Assembly: GCF_900143545.1 (NCBI RefSeq)
Contig: NZ_FREV01000005.1
Location: 186,001 to 250,000, forward strand
DNA from: Loktanella sp. Alg231-35
GTDB taxonomy: Bacteria > Pseudomonadota > Alphaproteobacteria > Rhodobacterales > Rhodobacteraceae
DNA length: 64,000 nt
Direction of reading: 5' to 3'
Every line of letters starts with the position of its first letter. The stretch's first letter is position 1. Below the pieces are notes generated by a model. It did no database searches, was not told the DNA's origin, and saw only the letters and a list, made by a program, of their open reading frames with translations. The position numbers were made by a program, and so were the translations under genes. Shown here in pieces: positions 1 through 9,840 of this stretch.

Positions 1-524
1 AGCCCGGCCTCTAGCACCGCATCCAGCGCCTCGATACTGTCTTGTAGGTCTTTGGCCACACGTAACAGCGTGCGTTCGGGCACTTGTCCCGTCAGGTTGA
101 CGATAACGATGGGGAATTCAGAGAAGTTGAATTCGTCGATGGTATAGCTGTCGGCACCGTTAGGAAACTCTGCCTCGGCGCGGGTCATCGCGGCGCGCAC
201 ATCGGCCAGCACCTGTGTCTTGTCCCAGCCAAAGTCGAATTCCAGCACTACAATGGCGTAATTCTCGGCCGCTGTGGCTGACATCGTATCAAGCCCGTCC
301 AGATCACCCAGTTCGGCTTCCATGGGTTTGACCAGCAGTGATTCTGCGTCGGCAGCGGAAATGCCCGGAAACGGAACCGAGACAAAGACAGCCGGGATTT
401 CAATGTCAGGCTCGCCTTCCTTTGGCAGGCCGACATAGGCCATCCCCCCCGCCAAAAGCGAAAGACCAATAAAGGCAAGCACCATGCGGGCGCGCGAGGC
501 GGCCCAGTCAACTAAACCGGTCAT
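1..524 (-). CDS. RND efflux transporter permease, N-terminal part (cut by window edge)
   Basis: N-terminal 174 codons of an inner-membrane RND pump permease (AcrB/MdtB/HAE1 superfamily), which exports hydrophobic substrates using proton influx together with a periplasmic adaptor. Reading back from the ATG at 524, the protein begins MTGLVDWAASRARMVLAFIG, a first membrane helix, followed by GLPKEGEPDIEIP and a porter-domain start (VSVPFPGISAADAESL), typical of the family. The frame is open to base 1, so the gene continues outside. The ATG overlaps the stop of the upstream adaptor gene (ATGA, 4 bp), indicating translational coupling in one operon. Substrate is unknown. Confidence 0.9.
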   Translation of the reverse strand, partial: MTGLVDWAASRARMVLAFIGLSLLAGGMAYVGLPKEGEPDIEIPAVFVSVPFPGISAADAESLLVKPMEAELGDLDGLDTMSATAAENYAIVVLEFDFGWDKTQVLADVRAAMTRAEAEFPNGADSYTIDEFNFSEFPIVIVNLTGQVPERTLLRVAKDLQDSIEALDAVLEAG

Positions 525-1762
525 CCTTTGGCCTCTGAAAATGTCGGCGCAACTTTGACGCCATCAATAACAAATTCCTGCCCGACGGTGATGATATCAA
601 CCGTCTCGGGCAGGTCAGTGACCCAAACGCCGTCGGCGGTGTCGCGCAGCAGAGTGACAGGCATGAATTTGGCGATGTTGCCCTCGCTGACGGTGCGCAC
701 GCCAAGGACACCGTCATCATCCAGCGTCAGCGACGACTGGGCGATCAGATGTGCCGCGCGCCCATCGGACGCAATCAGGATTTCGGCGGTTTGACCGTCG
801 CTGATTGCCAGATCCGGGTTGTTCACGGTGACTTCGACGCGGAACGTGCGGGTTAGCTCATCAGCGCTGCGCGAACGAAAGGTGACGCGGCCCTGTACTT
901 GTTGACCGTCCGATAGCCGGGCGCCGGCCAGTGCGCCAACTGTTACTTTGGACACGTCTGTTTCTGGTGCAAAACCCACCAGTTTGATTTCATTGAGCTG
1001 AATGATCGTCGCACAAGGCGTGCCGGGCTGCATCAACGCGCCTAATTCGGCTGTGTCAGTTTCCAACAGGCCCGAGAAGGGCGCGCGGATGGTCAGTTTT
1101 TCAATCTCGCGGGTGGCGGATGCGACGGCCGCCTGCGCGGATTCAATTCCAGCCTGTGCCGAGGCAACAGCCGAACTGGCGCGCTGCACACCGGCGGTTG
1201 CAGCTTCCATCGCGGCCTGTGCGCTGACAACGCGCGTTTCAGAGGCAAAGCCGTCTTCGGACAGGCTACGAGCGGCGTTAAGGTTGATTTCGGCCTCGCG
1301 GACGCGGGCGTTGGCTTCGAGCACACCAGCTTCGGCTTCGGGGACGCGGCCTTGCGCCTCGGCCAATCGGGCACGTGCTTCGGCCAGTGACGCCTGACGG
1401 GTGCCTGGATCAAGGCGGCACATTTCATCGCCTTCATTGACGGACGCGCCTTTGCGCAGTGGTTCGGAGATAACAAGACCGGATGTTTCTGAGGCCACTG
1501 TAACCTGGCGTGCGGCCTCTGTTTGGCCGCGCAGGATCACGGCGCTGTCGATGGTTTGGGCAACCGAGTGTAGGGCAACAACCCCAATAATAGATTCGTC
1601 AGTTGGCGCCGCAACATCGTCTGTAGGCGCTTGTGTTGTCGTGAGCGTCTGTTCTTGCGCAGGCGCGCCTTGGGCGAAATCGCGCAGGCGGTCACGCTCA
1701 AACACAACAAAATATAGGCCCACGAGCACCAAGATTGCGGTAATGATCGGAATGATCTTCAT
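521..1762 (-). CDS. RND efflux periplasmic adaptor (HlyD/MFP family)
   Basis: Membrane-fusion subunit of the RND pump encoded next to it; it bridges the inner-membrane permease to an outer-membrane channel. The protein (413 aa) has one N-terminal membrane helix (IIPIITAILVLVGLYFVV), a lipoyl-like/barrel-sandwich half (GLVISEPLRKGASVNEGDEM), a long Ala/Glu/Arg-rich coiled hairpin (about residues 110-200), then the returning half (KLTIRAPFSGLLETDTAELG) and a beta-barrel domain. I chose the ATG at 1762 because AAAGGAAC sits about 8 bases before it; an in-frame start 24 bases upstream lacks such a site. No regulator or outer-membrane channel is seen nearby. Confidence 0.9.
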   Translation of the reverse strand: MKIIPIITAILVLVGLYFVVFERDRLRDFAQGAPAQEQTLTTTQAPTDDVAAPTDESIIGVVALHSVAQTIDSAVILRGQTEAARQVTVASETSGLVISEPLRKGASVNEGDEMCRLDPGTRQASLAEARARLAEAQGRVPEAEAGVLEANARVREAEINLNAARSLSEDGFASETRVVSAQAAMEAATAGVQRASSAVASAQAGIESAQAAVASATREIEKLTIRAPFSGLLETDTAELGALMQPGTPCATIIQLNEIKLVGFAPETDVSKVTVGALAGARLSDGQQVQGRVTFRSRSADELTRTFRVEVTVNNPDLAISDGQTAEILIASDGRAAHLIAQSSLTLDDDGVLGVRTVSEGNIAKFMPVTLLRDTADGVWVTDLPETVDIITVGQEFVIDGVKVAPTFSEAKG

Positions 1763-2031
1763 CGTCGTTGTTCCTTTGGATGCCACAACGTCCTGCGTGG
1801 CCCTGTGTTTGGTCGTGTCATTCTTACGTAAACGCTTATGGCACGGATCATAAATACATACTAAACCATTCAGTTCACTTTATAGCGAAGTTTCCGCCAC
1901 GGCAAGGATCGTTTTTCGGCTTTGCGCAAGGAAACGTGATGCCATTTTTGCCTCTACCCTTGTTCATTGCGCCAGCTTCACGATATGAACGCCAAAAGAC
2001 GTATAATAACCTGCCAAGAGTGAGGCCCAAG

Positions 2032-2688
2032 GTGAGCAACAACGACAGTTTTATCGAGGAAGTCACCGAAGAGGTGCGGCGCGAGAAGCTTTACGGCTAC
2101 TTGCGTCGGTACGGCTGGATTGCTGTGGCCTGTGTTCTGCTTCTGGTGGGCGGGGCAGCTTGGAACGAATACCGCAATGCACAGGCGCGCAATACAGCGC
2201 AAGCGCTGGGCGATGCTTTGGTTGATGCACTGAACGAAGACGCGCCAGAGGCCCGTGCTGCAGCGCTTGCCGATGTCTCGGCAGAGGGCGCGTCGGCGGC
2301 GGTCACGCTGCTTTTGCGTGCGGCCACCCAGCAAGAAGCAGGCGATGCAGCGGGCGCAGCTGAGACGCTGAACGCGCTTGCCGTTGATCCCGATGCGCCC
2401 GAGATGTACCGCGATCTGGCCGCCCTCAAAGCAGCCATCCTGCCCACAGATGATACCGAGGCCCGGATGGCCGCCCTTGATGCTTTGTCACTGCCCGGCC
2501 AACCGTTTCGCCTGCTGGCCCTTGAACAAAAGGCATATCTGACACTGGAGGGTGGTGACGTCGACGCCGCCATCGCGATCATGCGTCAGGTCGAGGAAGA
2601 TGCCGCCGTCACCCGCGGCTTGCGCGAGCGGGTGCAGACCCTCATGGTGGCGCTGGGTGAACCTTTGCCCGAGCCAGTGGCCCAATAA
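2032..2688 (+). CDS. Membrane-anchored TPR-like protein (YfgM/Tol-Pal region type)
   Basis: About 218 aa. A short cytoplasmic N-terminus (SFIEEVTEEVRREKLYGYLRR) is followed by one membrane helix (residues about 28-45) and an Ala-rich helical periplasmic domain resembling the YfgM-type tetratricopeptide anchors. Such proteins are found beside BamB and Der in many proteobacteria, and the order here (this gene, bamB-like, der) is the same; YfgM in E. coli associates with the Sec translocon and periplasmic chaperones. The GTG at 2032 is chosen because the conserved N-terminus starts there; a longer open frame reaches back to 1768 but encodes no recognisable sequence. The ribosome site is weak. 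Confidence 0.8.
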   Translation: MSNNDSFIEEVTEEVRREKLYGYLRRYGWIAVACVLLLVGGAAWNEYRNAQARNTAQALGDALVDALNEDAPEARAAALADVSAEGASAAVTLLLRAATQQEAGDAAGAAETLNALAVDPDAPEMYRDLAALKAAILPTDDTEARMAALDALSLPGQPFRLLALEQKAYLTLEGGDVDAAIAIMRQVEEDAAVTRGLRERVQTLMVALGEPLPEPVAQ

Positions 2689-2700
2689 AGCGCAGATTGG

Positions 2701-4011
2701 ATGTACCCCGTGATGTCGAGAATAAGCATTGCCGCCGCCCTGAGCATGACCCTTCTGGCAGCCTGTGGCGAAGAAGATATCATTCTGCCCGGTGAACGCT
2801 TTGATATTCGCGCCCAATCGGTTGAGGTGAACCAAGCCTTGCCGATCAGCGGCCTGCCTGCCGCGCGTGTGAATGCGGAGTGGACGCACCACAACGGCTC
2901 TGCCGCTCATAATGTGGACCATCCCGCACTTGGCACCACGCTCAGCCCGGTTTTCGTGGCCGATATCGGCGAAGGTGACAGCAAGAGGGCGCGCATTACC
3001 TCGCACCCTGTGGTGTCCGGTGGTGTGATTTACACCGTTGATGCGCGGGCCACTGTTACGGCGACAAGTGCATCAGGTGCTGCACTCTGGTCGCGCGACC
3101 TGACACCGCGCACCGACAATCCGAGCGATGCATCGGGCGGTGGCATCTCTGTTGCGGGCGGGCAGGTCTATGTGACCACCGGCTTTGGCGAGGTTACAGC
3201 CCTTGATGCAGCCACCGGGCGTACTGTTTGGGTGCAGGATCTTGATGCGCCTGCAAATGCCTCGGCCACCGTGCGGGGTGATTTAGTCTATGTCGTGGCA
3301 CGCGACAGCACTGCTTGGGCGCTGGACGCCGCAAACGGACGCATCCGCTGGCAGCAGTCCGGTTCGCCCTCGACGGCGAACTTCGGTGGTGGGGCAGCGT
3401 CTGCGGTATCAGGCGAATTTGTTGTGTTCCCTTTCCCATCGGGTGAGGTTCTGACCACTTACCCATTGGGCGGCATTGCACGCTGGTCCACCGTTGTTTC
3501 TGGCGACCGTGTCGGCAGTGCTTCGGCCAATATCAACGATATTGCGGGCGATCCGGTTATTTTGGGTGATCGCGTGTATCTGGGCAACTTTGGCGGACGC
3601 ACCGTTGCGATTGAACTGTCCACTGGTGACCGTCTGTGGACAGCCGCCGAAGGCACGGTCAGCCCGGTCTGGCCCGTCGGCGACGCCGTTTTCCTGATCA
3701 ATGATATCAATGAACTGGTGCGGCTGGATCGCGCAACCGGCGACCCGGTCTGGCGTGTGGCACTGCCTGCATTCGAGGAAGACCGTAACACCCGCCGCCA
3801 GAAACGTGTTTTCGCGCATTACGGCCCGGTTCTTGCTGGTGGGCGTCTAATTGTGACCTCGTCAGATGGGCTTATCCGCCAGTTTGATCCGACCTCTGGC
3901 GCATCGCTTGGTCAGATCGATCTGCCCGGAGGCGCGGCCTCTGGCCCGGTTGTGGCAGGCCAAACACTTTACGTCGTAAGCAAATCAGGCCAACTACACG
4001 CTTTCCGTTAG
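2701..4011 (+). CDS. bamB: PQQ-like beta-propeller lipoprotein (BamB-like)
   Basis: Lipoprotein of 436 aa, with a signal peptide ending in the lipobox LLAAC (Cys about residue 22) and then repeated PQQ-type blades such as GRTVWVQDLDA, GRIRWQQSG, GDRLWTAAEG and GDPVWRVALP. The family member BamB is part of the outer-membrane protein assembly (BAM) machinery. Twelve bases separate it from the preceding TPR gene and der follows, the arrangement seen around bamB in many proteobacteria. Two close start codons are possible (2701 and the ATG four codons later). The BAM role is inferred from family and context. Confidence 0.85.
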   Translation: MYPVMSRISIAAALSMTLLAACGEEDIILPGERFDIRAQSVEVNQALPISGLPAARVNAEWTHHNGSAAHNVDHPALGTTLSPVFVADIGEGDSKRARITSHPVVSGGVIYTVDARATVTATSASGAALWSRDLTPRTDNPSDASGGGISVAGGQVYVTTGFGEVTALDAATGRTVWVQDLDAPANASATVRGDLVYVVARDSTAWALDAANGRIRWQQSGSPSTANFGGGAASAVSGEFVVFPFPSGEVLTTYPLGGIARWSTVVSGDRVGSASANINDIAGDPVILGDRVYLGNFGGRTVAIELSTGDRLWTAAEGTVSPVWPVGDAVFLINDINELVRLDRATGDPVWRVALPAFEEDRNTRRQKRVFAHYGPVLAGGRLIVTSSDGLIRQFDPTSGASLGQIDLPGGAASGPVVAGQTLYVVSKSGQLHAFR

Positions 4012-4060
4012 GCCTGAACTGGTGTAACGCGCGGGTCCAGACCCGTCAGGAGCCGAAAAG

Positions 4061-5518
4061 ATGAGCTTTACCCTCGCAATCGTGGGCCGTCCCAATGTGG
4101 GCAAATCCACGCTGTTCAACCGTTTGGTTGGCAAGAAATTGGCCTTGGTCGATGACCAGCCGGGGGTGACACGCGACCTGCGCGAAGGTGAGGCGCGTTT
4201 GGCCGACCTACGCTTTACCGTGATTGACAGTGCCGGTCTGGAAGAAGCCACCGACGACAGCCTGCAAGGGCGCATGCGCCGCCTGACCGAACGTGCGGTT
4301 GAGATGGCTGATGTCTGCCTGTTCATGATCGACGCGCGGGCAGGGGTGCTGCCTGCGGACGAGGTCTTTGCCGATATCCTGCGCAAGAAAAACGCCAATG
4401 TGATCCTTGCAGCCAACAAAGGCGAAGGCAAAGCGGCGGATGCCACGATACTAGAGGCCTATTCGCTGGGTTTGGGAGAGCCGATCCGCATGTCTGCGGA
4501 ACACGGCGAAGGTCTGGGCGAATTGCTGGATGAATTGCGCCCTATCGCTGATGCCCGTGCCGAACAGGCCGCCGCTGATGCGCCCGAGGTTGACGTCGAT
4601 GTGGGTGATGATGATGAGGATGCTCCGCGCATTCCGACCCGCGCCAAACCGTTGCAGATCGCCGTTGTGGGGCGCCCCAATGCGGGCAAATCCACCCTGA
4701 TCAATCAAATTATCGGCGAGGAACGACTGCTGACCGGCCCCGAAGCCGGGATCACGCGCGATGCCATTTCCGTCCAACAGGACTGGGGCGGCGTGCCAAT
4801 GCGGATTTTTGACACCGCTGGGATGCGCAAGAAGGCCAAAGTGCAGGAAAAGTTAGAGAAGCTATCGGTTTCCGACGGCCTGCGTGCGGTAAAATTTGCC
4901 GAGGTTGTGGTTGTTCTTCTGGACGTAGAAATTCCCTTTGAACAGCAAGATTTGCGCATCGCCGATCTGGCTGAACGTGAAGGCCGTGCTGTTGTCGTTG
5001 CCGTGAACAAATGGGATGTTGAAGGCGAAAAGCAAAGCAAACTCAAAGAGCTGCGCGAGAGCTTTGAGCGGCTTTTGCCACAGTTGCGCGGCGCGCCTTT
5101 GGTCACGGTTTCTGCCAAAACAGGCAAAGGGTTGGACCGTTTGCAGCAAGCGATCATGCGCGCCCATGAGGTTTGGAACCGCCGGGTGAGCACGGCGAAC
5201 CTAAACCGCTGGCTGATCGGTATGCTTGAACAGCACCCGCCACCGGCACCGGGCGGCAAGCGCATCAAGATGCGGTATATGACCCAAGTGAAGACACGCC
5301 CACCTGCGTTTGTGGTGATGACATCGCACCCCGATCAAATGCCTGAAAGCTATAAACGCTATCTGATCAATGGGCTGCGTGTTGACTTTGATATGCCCGG
5401 CACGCCGATCCGGCTGTACCTGCGCGATCAGGGGGACAAGAACCCCTATAAGGACAAGAAGTCCTCGCAGCCGTCGCGCCTGTCAAAGCACCTCAAAAAG
5501 GGACCTAGCGCGCGCTAA
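4061..5518 (+). CDS. der: GTPase Der (EngA), ribosome assembly
   Basis: Essential two-domain GTPase acting in 50S ribosomal subunit maturation. The 485-aa protein has two G domains in tandem: first P-loop GRPNVGKST at residues 9-17 with DSAG and an NKGE-like G4, then an acidic linker ([13 protein letters not shown]), the second P-loop GRPNAGKST at residues 204-212 with DTAG and NKWD, and a C-terminal KH-like domain ending in basic residues. Length and architecture match the family. AGGAG lies 9 bases before the ATG. It follows the bamB-like gene by 49 bases in the same direction. Confidence 0.97.
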   Translation: MSFTLAIVGRPNVGKSTLFNRLVGKKLALVDDQPGVTRDLREGEARLADLRFTVIDSAGLEEATDDSLQGRMRRLTERAVEMADVCLFMIDARAGVLPADEVFADILRKKNANVILAANKGEGKAADATILEAYSLGLGEPIRMSAEHGEGLGELLDELRPIADARAEQAAADAPEVDVDVGDDDEDAPRIPTRAKPLQIAVVGRPNAGKSTLINQIIGEERLLTGPEAGITRDAISVQQDWGGVPMRIFDTAGMRKKAKVQEKLEKLSVSDGLRAVKFAEVVVVLLDVEIPFEQQDLRIADLAEREGRAVVVAVNKWDVEGEKQSKLKELRESFERLLPQLRGAPLVTVSAKTGKGLDRLQQAIMRAHEVWNRRVSTANLNRWLIGMLEQHPPPAPGGKRIKMRYMTQVKTRPPAFVVMTSHPDQMPESYKRYLINGLRVDFDMPGTPIRLYLRDQGDKNPYKDKKSSQPSRLSKHLKKGPSAR

Positions 5519-5635
5519 GCCTCTGGCGGGCCAGTAGGCCCGGCAGGATGACGATGCCAAGTGCGGGCACAACCGAACCGGTCCACTATGCTGCCACCCC
5601 AAGGGTGAGGAAATGCCGACTTGCGCCATGGATGA
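5505..5635 (-). pseudogene. Possible remnant of a membrane-protein C-terminus
   Basis: Read on the minus strand, the frame ending at the stop at 5505 encodes WTGSVVPALGIVILPGLLAR then QRLSAR, which looks like a last transmembrane helix with a basic tail. Upstream in the same frame is one TAG and then RHFLTLGVAA, again hydrophobic. The end overlaps the 3' end of der tail to tail. This is compatible with a degraded membrane-transport gene, but the stretch is short and could be chance; I do not recognise a family. Confidence 0.2.
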
Positions 5636-5677
5636 CGCTACGTCAGCATCGCCGTTATTCAAACGGGGATACTTAGA

Positions 5678-6874
5678 ATGAAGCGTATTGCGATTTTCTG
5701 TGACGGCACCTGGAACCGGCATGACGCGGTCAATCCCACGAATGTTGTGCGGCTTGCCCAAGCGGTCAAACACACAGCCGATGATGCGCGCAAGCAGCAG
5801 GTGTTTTATGTCTTGGGCGTAGGGGCTGGGCGCGGATCAAACGCGGTTGCACGCACGTTGGATCGCTTTGCAGGCGGGGCCATGGGGTGGGGGTTGATCG
5901 AGAATATTGAGGACGCCTATCGCGCCTTGGTGTTTTGTTATGAGCCGGGCGACGAGATTTTCATCTTTGGGTTTTCGCGGGGCGCTTACACTGCCCGATC
6001 CCTTGCGGGGTTGCTGCGCTCGTGCGGGATCCCGCCGCGCGAAAACGTGGGGCGCATTGGCGAGGCGATCAAACGCTACCGGTCGCGGTCGCGGGATACC
6101 AAGCCGGATGATCCCAAGAGCTTTGAATGGCGGCGCGATTTTGCGCCTTTCACAGCAACAAGTGAGGCAGAATGGAATTGGCGCCAAAAGACCCGCCCCG
6201 GTCTGTGTGTGAACCTGACCATCAAATATCTGGGCGTCTGGGACACGGTGGGTGCGCTGGGGGTCCCCGGCTATTGGGCGGCGGCCCCTTTGTTTAACAA
6301 AAGGCACCAGTTTCATGACGCCGATCTGTCGCGCACCGTCTTGTCGGCACGTCATGCAGTGGCCATTGATGAACGCCGCAAGACCTTTCCAGCGGCACTT
6401 TGGTCAGACAAGCTCGATGATATGAACCGCCGCGCGATGGGGTTGGATGAGGACACAACGCTGCACCCTGACACCCGCAAAGACTGGGCCTATCGGCAGG
6501 AATGGTTTCCGGGGGATCACGGGTCAGTTGGCGGGGGCGGCGACAGGCAGGGCCTGTCGTCCTTCAGCTTTGACTGGGTCGCGGAAGGGGCCCGGCGCGC
6601 TGACCTAAGTATGGATGCTGCGGCGTTAGAGCAGGTACAGAAAGGGCGCAACATCCGGGAGGCGCTGACCAACAAGTCCAGCGTCGGTTTTATGACCAAG
6701 CTGATGCGATGGATCGCCAAGGACCGCAAAGGCCCAACCCGCGTGGTTGATGTCAGTCAGACAACGCGCGACCGTGTGGCATGCGATCCGACGTATTTGC
6801 CCAAAACGTTAGAGAATGTGCTGCCAAAGCTGCAAGAAACCATCACCAAAGATGATCTCTTGCCGCCTGTTTAG
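5678..6874 (+). CDS. DUF2235 alpha/beta-hydrolase-like protein
   Basis: 398 aa, beginning [12 protein letters not shown], the typical DUF2235 opening, and carrying a nucleophile-elbow motif [10 protein letters not shown] with Ser100, plus the internal [13 protein letters not shown] segment characteristic of the family. DUF2235 proteins are predicted serine hydrolases; some members are type VI secretion phospholipase effectors (Tle1 type), but no secretion genes or immunity partner are visible here, so a housekeeping or stand-alone role is as likely. It ends four bases inside the end of serS on the opposite strand. No signal peptide is seen. Confidence 0.85.
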   Translation: MKRIAIFCDGTWNRHDAVNPTNVVRLAQAVKHTADDARKQQVFYVLGVGAGRGSNAVARTLDRFAGGAMGWGLIENIEDAYRALVFCYEPGDEIFIFGFSRGAYTARSLAGLLRSCGIPPRENVGRIGEAIKRYRSRSRDTKPDDPKSFEWRRDFAPFTATSEAEWNWRQKTRPGLCVNLTIKYLGVWDTVGALGVPGYWAAAPLFNKRHQFHDADLSRTVLSARHAVAIDERRKTFPAALWSDKLDDMNRRAMGLDEDTTLHPDTRKDWAYRQEWFPGDHGSVGGGGDRQGLSSFSFDWVAEGARRADLSMDAAALEQVQKGRNIREALTNKSSVGFMTKLMRWIAKDRKGPTRVVDVSQTTRDRVACDPTYLPKTLENVLPKLQETITKDDLLPPV

Positions 6875-8163
6875 ACCATCTGCCCGTCAGCATCGATCCG
6901 CGTCTTGCCGCGCAGATAGGGGTGCAGTGCGGCAGGCAGATCAACCGATCCGTCTTCTTGCTGGCCGTTTTCCACGACAGCGATCAGCGCGCGGCCCACG
7001 GCCAGCCCAGAACCGTTGAGCGTATGCACGAACTGCGGTTTGCCACCTTCGGCAGGCTTGTAGCGGGCGTTCATACGCCGCGCCTGATAATCGCCCGCGA
7101 CCGAAACAGAGCTGATCTCGCGGTAGGTGTTCTGACCGGGCAGCCAGACCTCGATATCGTGGGTCTTGCGCATGCCAGCGCCCAGATCACCGGTGCAAAG
7201 CACAACGGTGCGGTAGGGCAGGTCCAGCTTTTCAAGGATGGCCTGCGCCTGCGCAGTCATGCGGTCATGTTCGGCGGCACTGTCCTCTGGCCGGGTCACG
7301 CTGACCATCTCTACCTTTTCAAACTGGTGCTGGCGCAACATGCCGGATGTGTCGCGTCCTGCGCTGCCGGCTTCGGAGCGGAAGCACTGTGTGTGGGCGA
7401 CATAGCGGCGGGGCAGATAACTTTCTTCGATCGTCACGCCGTTGACGATGTTGGTCAGCGTCACCTCTGCTGTGGGGATCAGCCACCAGCCATTGGTCGT
7501 CTGATAGCTGTCTTCGCCGAATTTGGGCAGTTGGCCCGTGCCATACATCATTTCCTCGCGCACAAGCACGGGCGTGATGGTTTCGGTCAGCCCGTGTTCT
7601 TCGACATGCACGTCCAGCATGAACTGGGCCAAAGCACGGTGCAGGCGGGCAACAGCACCAGAGAGCAACACAAAGCGGCTGCCAGAGAGTTTGGCGGCGG
7701 TTTCAAAATCCATGCCGGGGCGGATGGCGGAAATCTCGAAATGCTCAACGGGCTGAAAGGCAAAGTTGCGGGGGGTGCCGTGGCGGTGGATTTCGACATT
7801 GTCGTCTTCGTCGTTGCCATCGGGGATGCTGTCGTCGGGCAGGTTGGGGATGCCCAAAAGCAGATCGGTCAGGGCGGTATCTTGCGCCTTTGCTTCTTCA
7901 TTCAGCTTGGCAATTTCCGATTTCTTCTCGGCCACAAGCGCGCGGAGGCGTTCAAATTCTGCCTCATCACCGCGGCCCTTGGCGGCACCAACTTCTTTGG
8001 CGGCCTTATTGGCATCGGCTTGTGCGGTTTCGGCAGCAAGAATTTTGGCGCGCCGCGCCTCATCCATGGCCAGAATATCCGAGGACGCCGGTGCAATCCC
8101 ACGACGAGACAAAGCCGCATCAAAAGCGGCGGGGTTGTCACGGATGGTGCGGATATCATGCAT
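6871..8163 (-). CDS. serS: Serine-tRNA ligase
   Basis: Class II aminoacyl-tRNA synthetase charging tRNA-Ser. The 430-aa protein starts [20 protein letters not shown] and has the N-terminal coiled-coil tRNA-binding arm (about residues 30-105, rich in Ala/Glu/Lys), then the catalytic core with [15 protein letters not shown] (motif 2 region) and [16 protein letters not shown] (motif 3). Full family length. It converges with the DUF2235 gene, their ends overlapping by 4 bp, with no terminator hairpin that I can see at the junction. Confidence 0.97.
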   Translation of the reverse strand: MHDIRTIRDNPAAFDAALSRRGIAPASSDILAMDEARRAKILAAETAQADANKAAKEVGAAKGRGDEAEFERLRALVAEKKSEIAKLNEEAKAQDTALTDLLLGIPNLPDDSIPDGNDEDDNVEIHRHGTPRNFAFQPVEHFEISAIRPGMDFETAAKLSGSRFVLLSGAVARLHRALAQFMLDVHVEEHGLTETITPVLVREEMMYGTGQLPKFGEDSYQTTNGWWLIPTAEVTLTNIVNGVTIEESYLPRRYVAHTQCFRSEAGSAGRDTSGMLRQHQFEKVEMVSVTRPEDSAAEHDRMTAQAQAILEKLDLPYRTVVLCTGDLGAGMRKTHDIEVWLPGQNTYREISSVSVAGDYQARRMNARYKPAEGGKPQFVHTLNGSGLAVGRALIAVVENGQQEDGSVDLPAALHPYLRGKTRIDADGQMV

Positions 8164-8344
8164 AGCATCGGTCCTTGGATGAAGTTTCAGTGCCGGTCAT
8201 ATGCCTGATTGTGGTGGGCAAGTGAAGCCGCGAAAAGGGTGCAGCGCAGGGTAAGGATTTCCTGACGAGGCCTTTGGCAGAAAACTATGCGAGAATTGCG
8301 CCATTAAGAGCAGTTGCTCAAACATATTTTTGAGAGGTTTGTAT

Positions 8345-9271
8345 ATGCTACGTTTATTGACGACTACGGCTGTTATTGCAGCAATCACTGTTCCGGCGGC
8401 GGCCCAGCAGCTGACCTATGGGAACGTTGAATTTGAGATAAGCCGCCTTGATGCGGATGGGGACGAGATCACGTCGAAGGTTCTGGAAAGCGATGTTGAA
8501 TTCAGCGCCAATCAGTTTCTTTTTGGCGCCGAGGTCAAGAACCAGAGCCTTGAATTGGGCGGCAGCGATGCCACGATCACGAACTACAACGCCTTTGGCG
8601 CTTATCGTGTAGTGCCAGAGTTCATGATTGGCGCGGGTCTGAATGGGATCGATTTGGACGGTTCTGACGTCAACGGATACGAGGTTTTCGCCCAGTATAC
8701 GACGCCTCAGTTTGGGGTGGCCGTCAACTATAACAATCCTGACAGCGACGATGATGATTTCACCCTGACGACGGGCTATATCGAAGGTCAGATTGCAACA
8801 ACCGTGACGCTTGGGGCGGTGATTGAATCGTTCAACGATGTGGACAACAAGTATTACGCGCTGACCGCAGAGTATGACGACGGGCCGATTTTCGCACGCG
8901 CCTATTACAACGCGATCACCGATGTTGACGGTGGTTTGTTTGGCGTGCGCGGTGCTTACGGCGTGACCGACACGGTCGATGTGATCGCAAGCCTTGAACG
9001 CGGCAGTGAGGATTTCTTTGGTGATCTGACCGCCTATTCGATTGGTGCAGATTACATGATTTCCGAGGGGTTTTCTGTTGACGGCTCCATCGGTCAGCTT
9101 GAGTTTGAAAGCTCAAGCGCCCAGTTCGTCCAACTTGGCGTCACCTATGAGGTTGGCGAACGGATGCGCCTTGATCGCAAGGTGAACGATGCCCTGCGCG
9201 AAGATCGCAGCAAGGGGATTGGGTCGCTCTTCGTTGATATTGGCATTGGTGCCGGGTTCGGATTTTTCTAG
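8345..9271 (+). CDS. Outer-membrane beta-barrel (porin-like) protein
   Basis: About 308 aa with a cleavable signal (MLRLLTTTAVIAAITVPAAAQ) and alternating hydrophobic/polar strands rich in Gly, Asp and aromatic residues (NYNAFGAYRVVPEFMIGAGL, YEVFAQYTTPQFGVAVNY, YYALTAEYDDGPIFARAYY), consistent with a transmembrane beta-barrel of Rhodobacteraceae porin-like type. A conserved tail (RSKGIGSLFVDIGIGAGFGF) ends in an aromatic residue, as outer-membrane proteins do. The ATG at 8345 is preferred over an upstream TTG at 8330 because GAGAGG precedes it and the signal peptide starts there. Exact transport role unknown. A strong terminator follows. Confidence 0.7.
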   Translation: MLRLLTTTAVIAAITVPAAAQQLTYGNVEFEISRLDADGDEITSKVLESDVEFSANQFLFGAEVKNQSLELGGSDATITNYNAFGAYRVVPEFMIGAGLNGIDLDGSDVNGYEVFAQYTTPQFGVAVNYNNPDSDDDDFTLTTGYIEGQIATTVTLGAVIESFNDVDNKYYALTAEYDDGPIFARAYYNAITDVDGGLFGVRGAYGVTDTVDVIASLERGSEDFFGDLTAYSIGADYMISEGFSVDGSIGQLEFESSSAQFVQLGVTYEVGERMRLDRKVNDALREDRSKGIGSLFVDIGIGAGFGFF

Positions 9272-9293
9272 GGATCAGTTCATGCGAAAAAAG

Positions 9294-9326
9294 AGGGCCT
9301 GCACAGCCGTGCGGGCCCTTTGTTGT
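9294..9326 (+). terminator. Rho-independent terminator after the porin-like gene
   Basis: An 11-bp stem (AGGGCCTGCAC pairing with GTGCGGGCCCT, one G-U), a 4-base loop AGCC, then TTTGTTGTT. It lies 23 bases after the stop of the porin-like gene. The remaining bases up to yajC (9327-9534) show no gene that I can support. Confidence 0.8.
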
Positions 9327-9534
9327 TGGTCTACATCGGTGCGGGAATTGCCCGCAGGAACGGCCGCGGTGTCGCAATTTTCCATCGAATGATTGCTTTC
9401 CCCCAGCTCGCGCCCCATATGGCACAAAAGCCTGCAACGTTCAGGCCAATCGCGGTTGCCAATCCAGGGGCGCGGACATACTGTGCCGCGACTTTACCAA
9501 GGTGCCAAAACCGCACAACAAAAAGGGATGGGAT

Positions 9535-9816
9535 ATGAGACCTGAAGACCTGATTATGCTCCTTCTGATCTTCGCGATCATGTATTTCCTGCTGATCCGT
9601 CCGCAGCAGAAAAAACTCAAACAGCATACAGCGATGCTAGAGGCGCTGCGCCGGGGCGATCAGATCGTCACCCAAGGTGGCGTTGTCGGCAAAGTCGTCA
9701 AAGTGCATGACGACAAGAATGAGATCGAGGTCGAGATTGCCAAAGGCGTCAACGTCCGCGTCATCAAGTCCACCATCACCACAGTGATGAACAAGACCGA
9801 ACCGGCAAAAACTTAA
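9535..9816 (+). CDS. yajC: Preprotein translocase subunit YajC
   Basis: Small inner-membrane protein (93 aa) of the SecDF-YajC complex. It begins MRPEDLIMLLLIFAIMYFLL followed by IRPQQKKLKQH, the characteristic single helix and RPQQK motif, then a soluble SH3-like part (GDQIVTQGGVVGKVVKV). AAAGGGATGG precedes the ATG at 9535; an in-frame start 33 bases upstream would disrupt the membrane N-terminus. It is followed directly by secD and secF. Confidence 0.95.
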   Translation: MRPEDLIMLLLIFAIMYFLLIRPQQKKLKQHTAMLEALRRGDQIVTQGGVVGKVVKVHDDKNEIEVEIAKGVNVRVIKSTITTVMNKTEPAKT

Positions 9817-9840
9817 AACCTGCCGAAAAAGGCGCTCTTG

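Noticed and set aside
1763..2031. TetR-type operator for the efflux operon
   Set aside because: No convincing dyad and no regulator gene; only weak -10-like sequences are visible in this gap.
6922..8208. 428-codon open frame on the plus strand opposite serS
   Set aside because: It mirrors the serS coding strand, has low-complexity His/Gly/Ala-rich translation and no recognisable domain; serS is certain.
8164..8344. RNA gene between serS and the porin-like gene
   Set aside because: No cloverleaf or strong hairpin; ordinary divergent promoter region.
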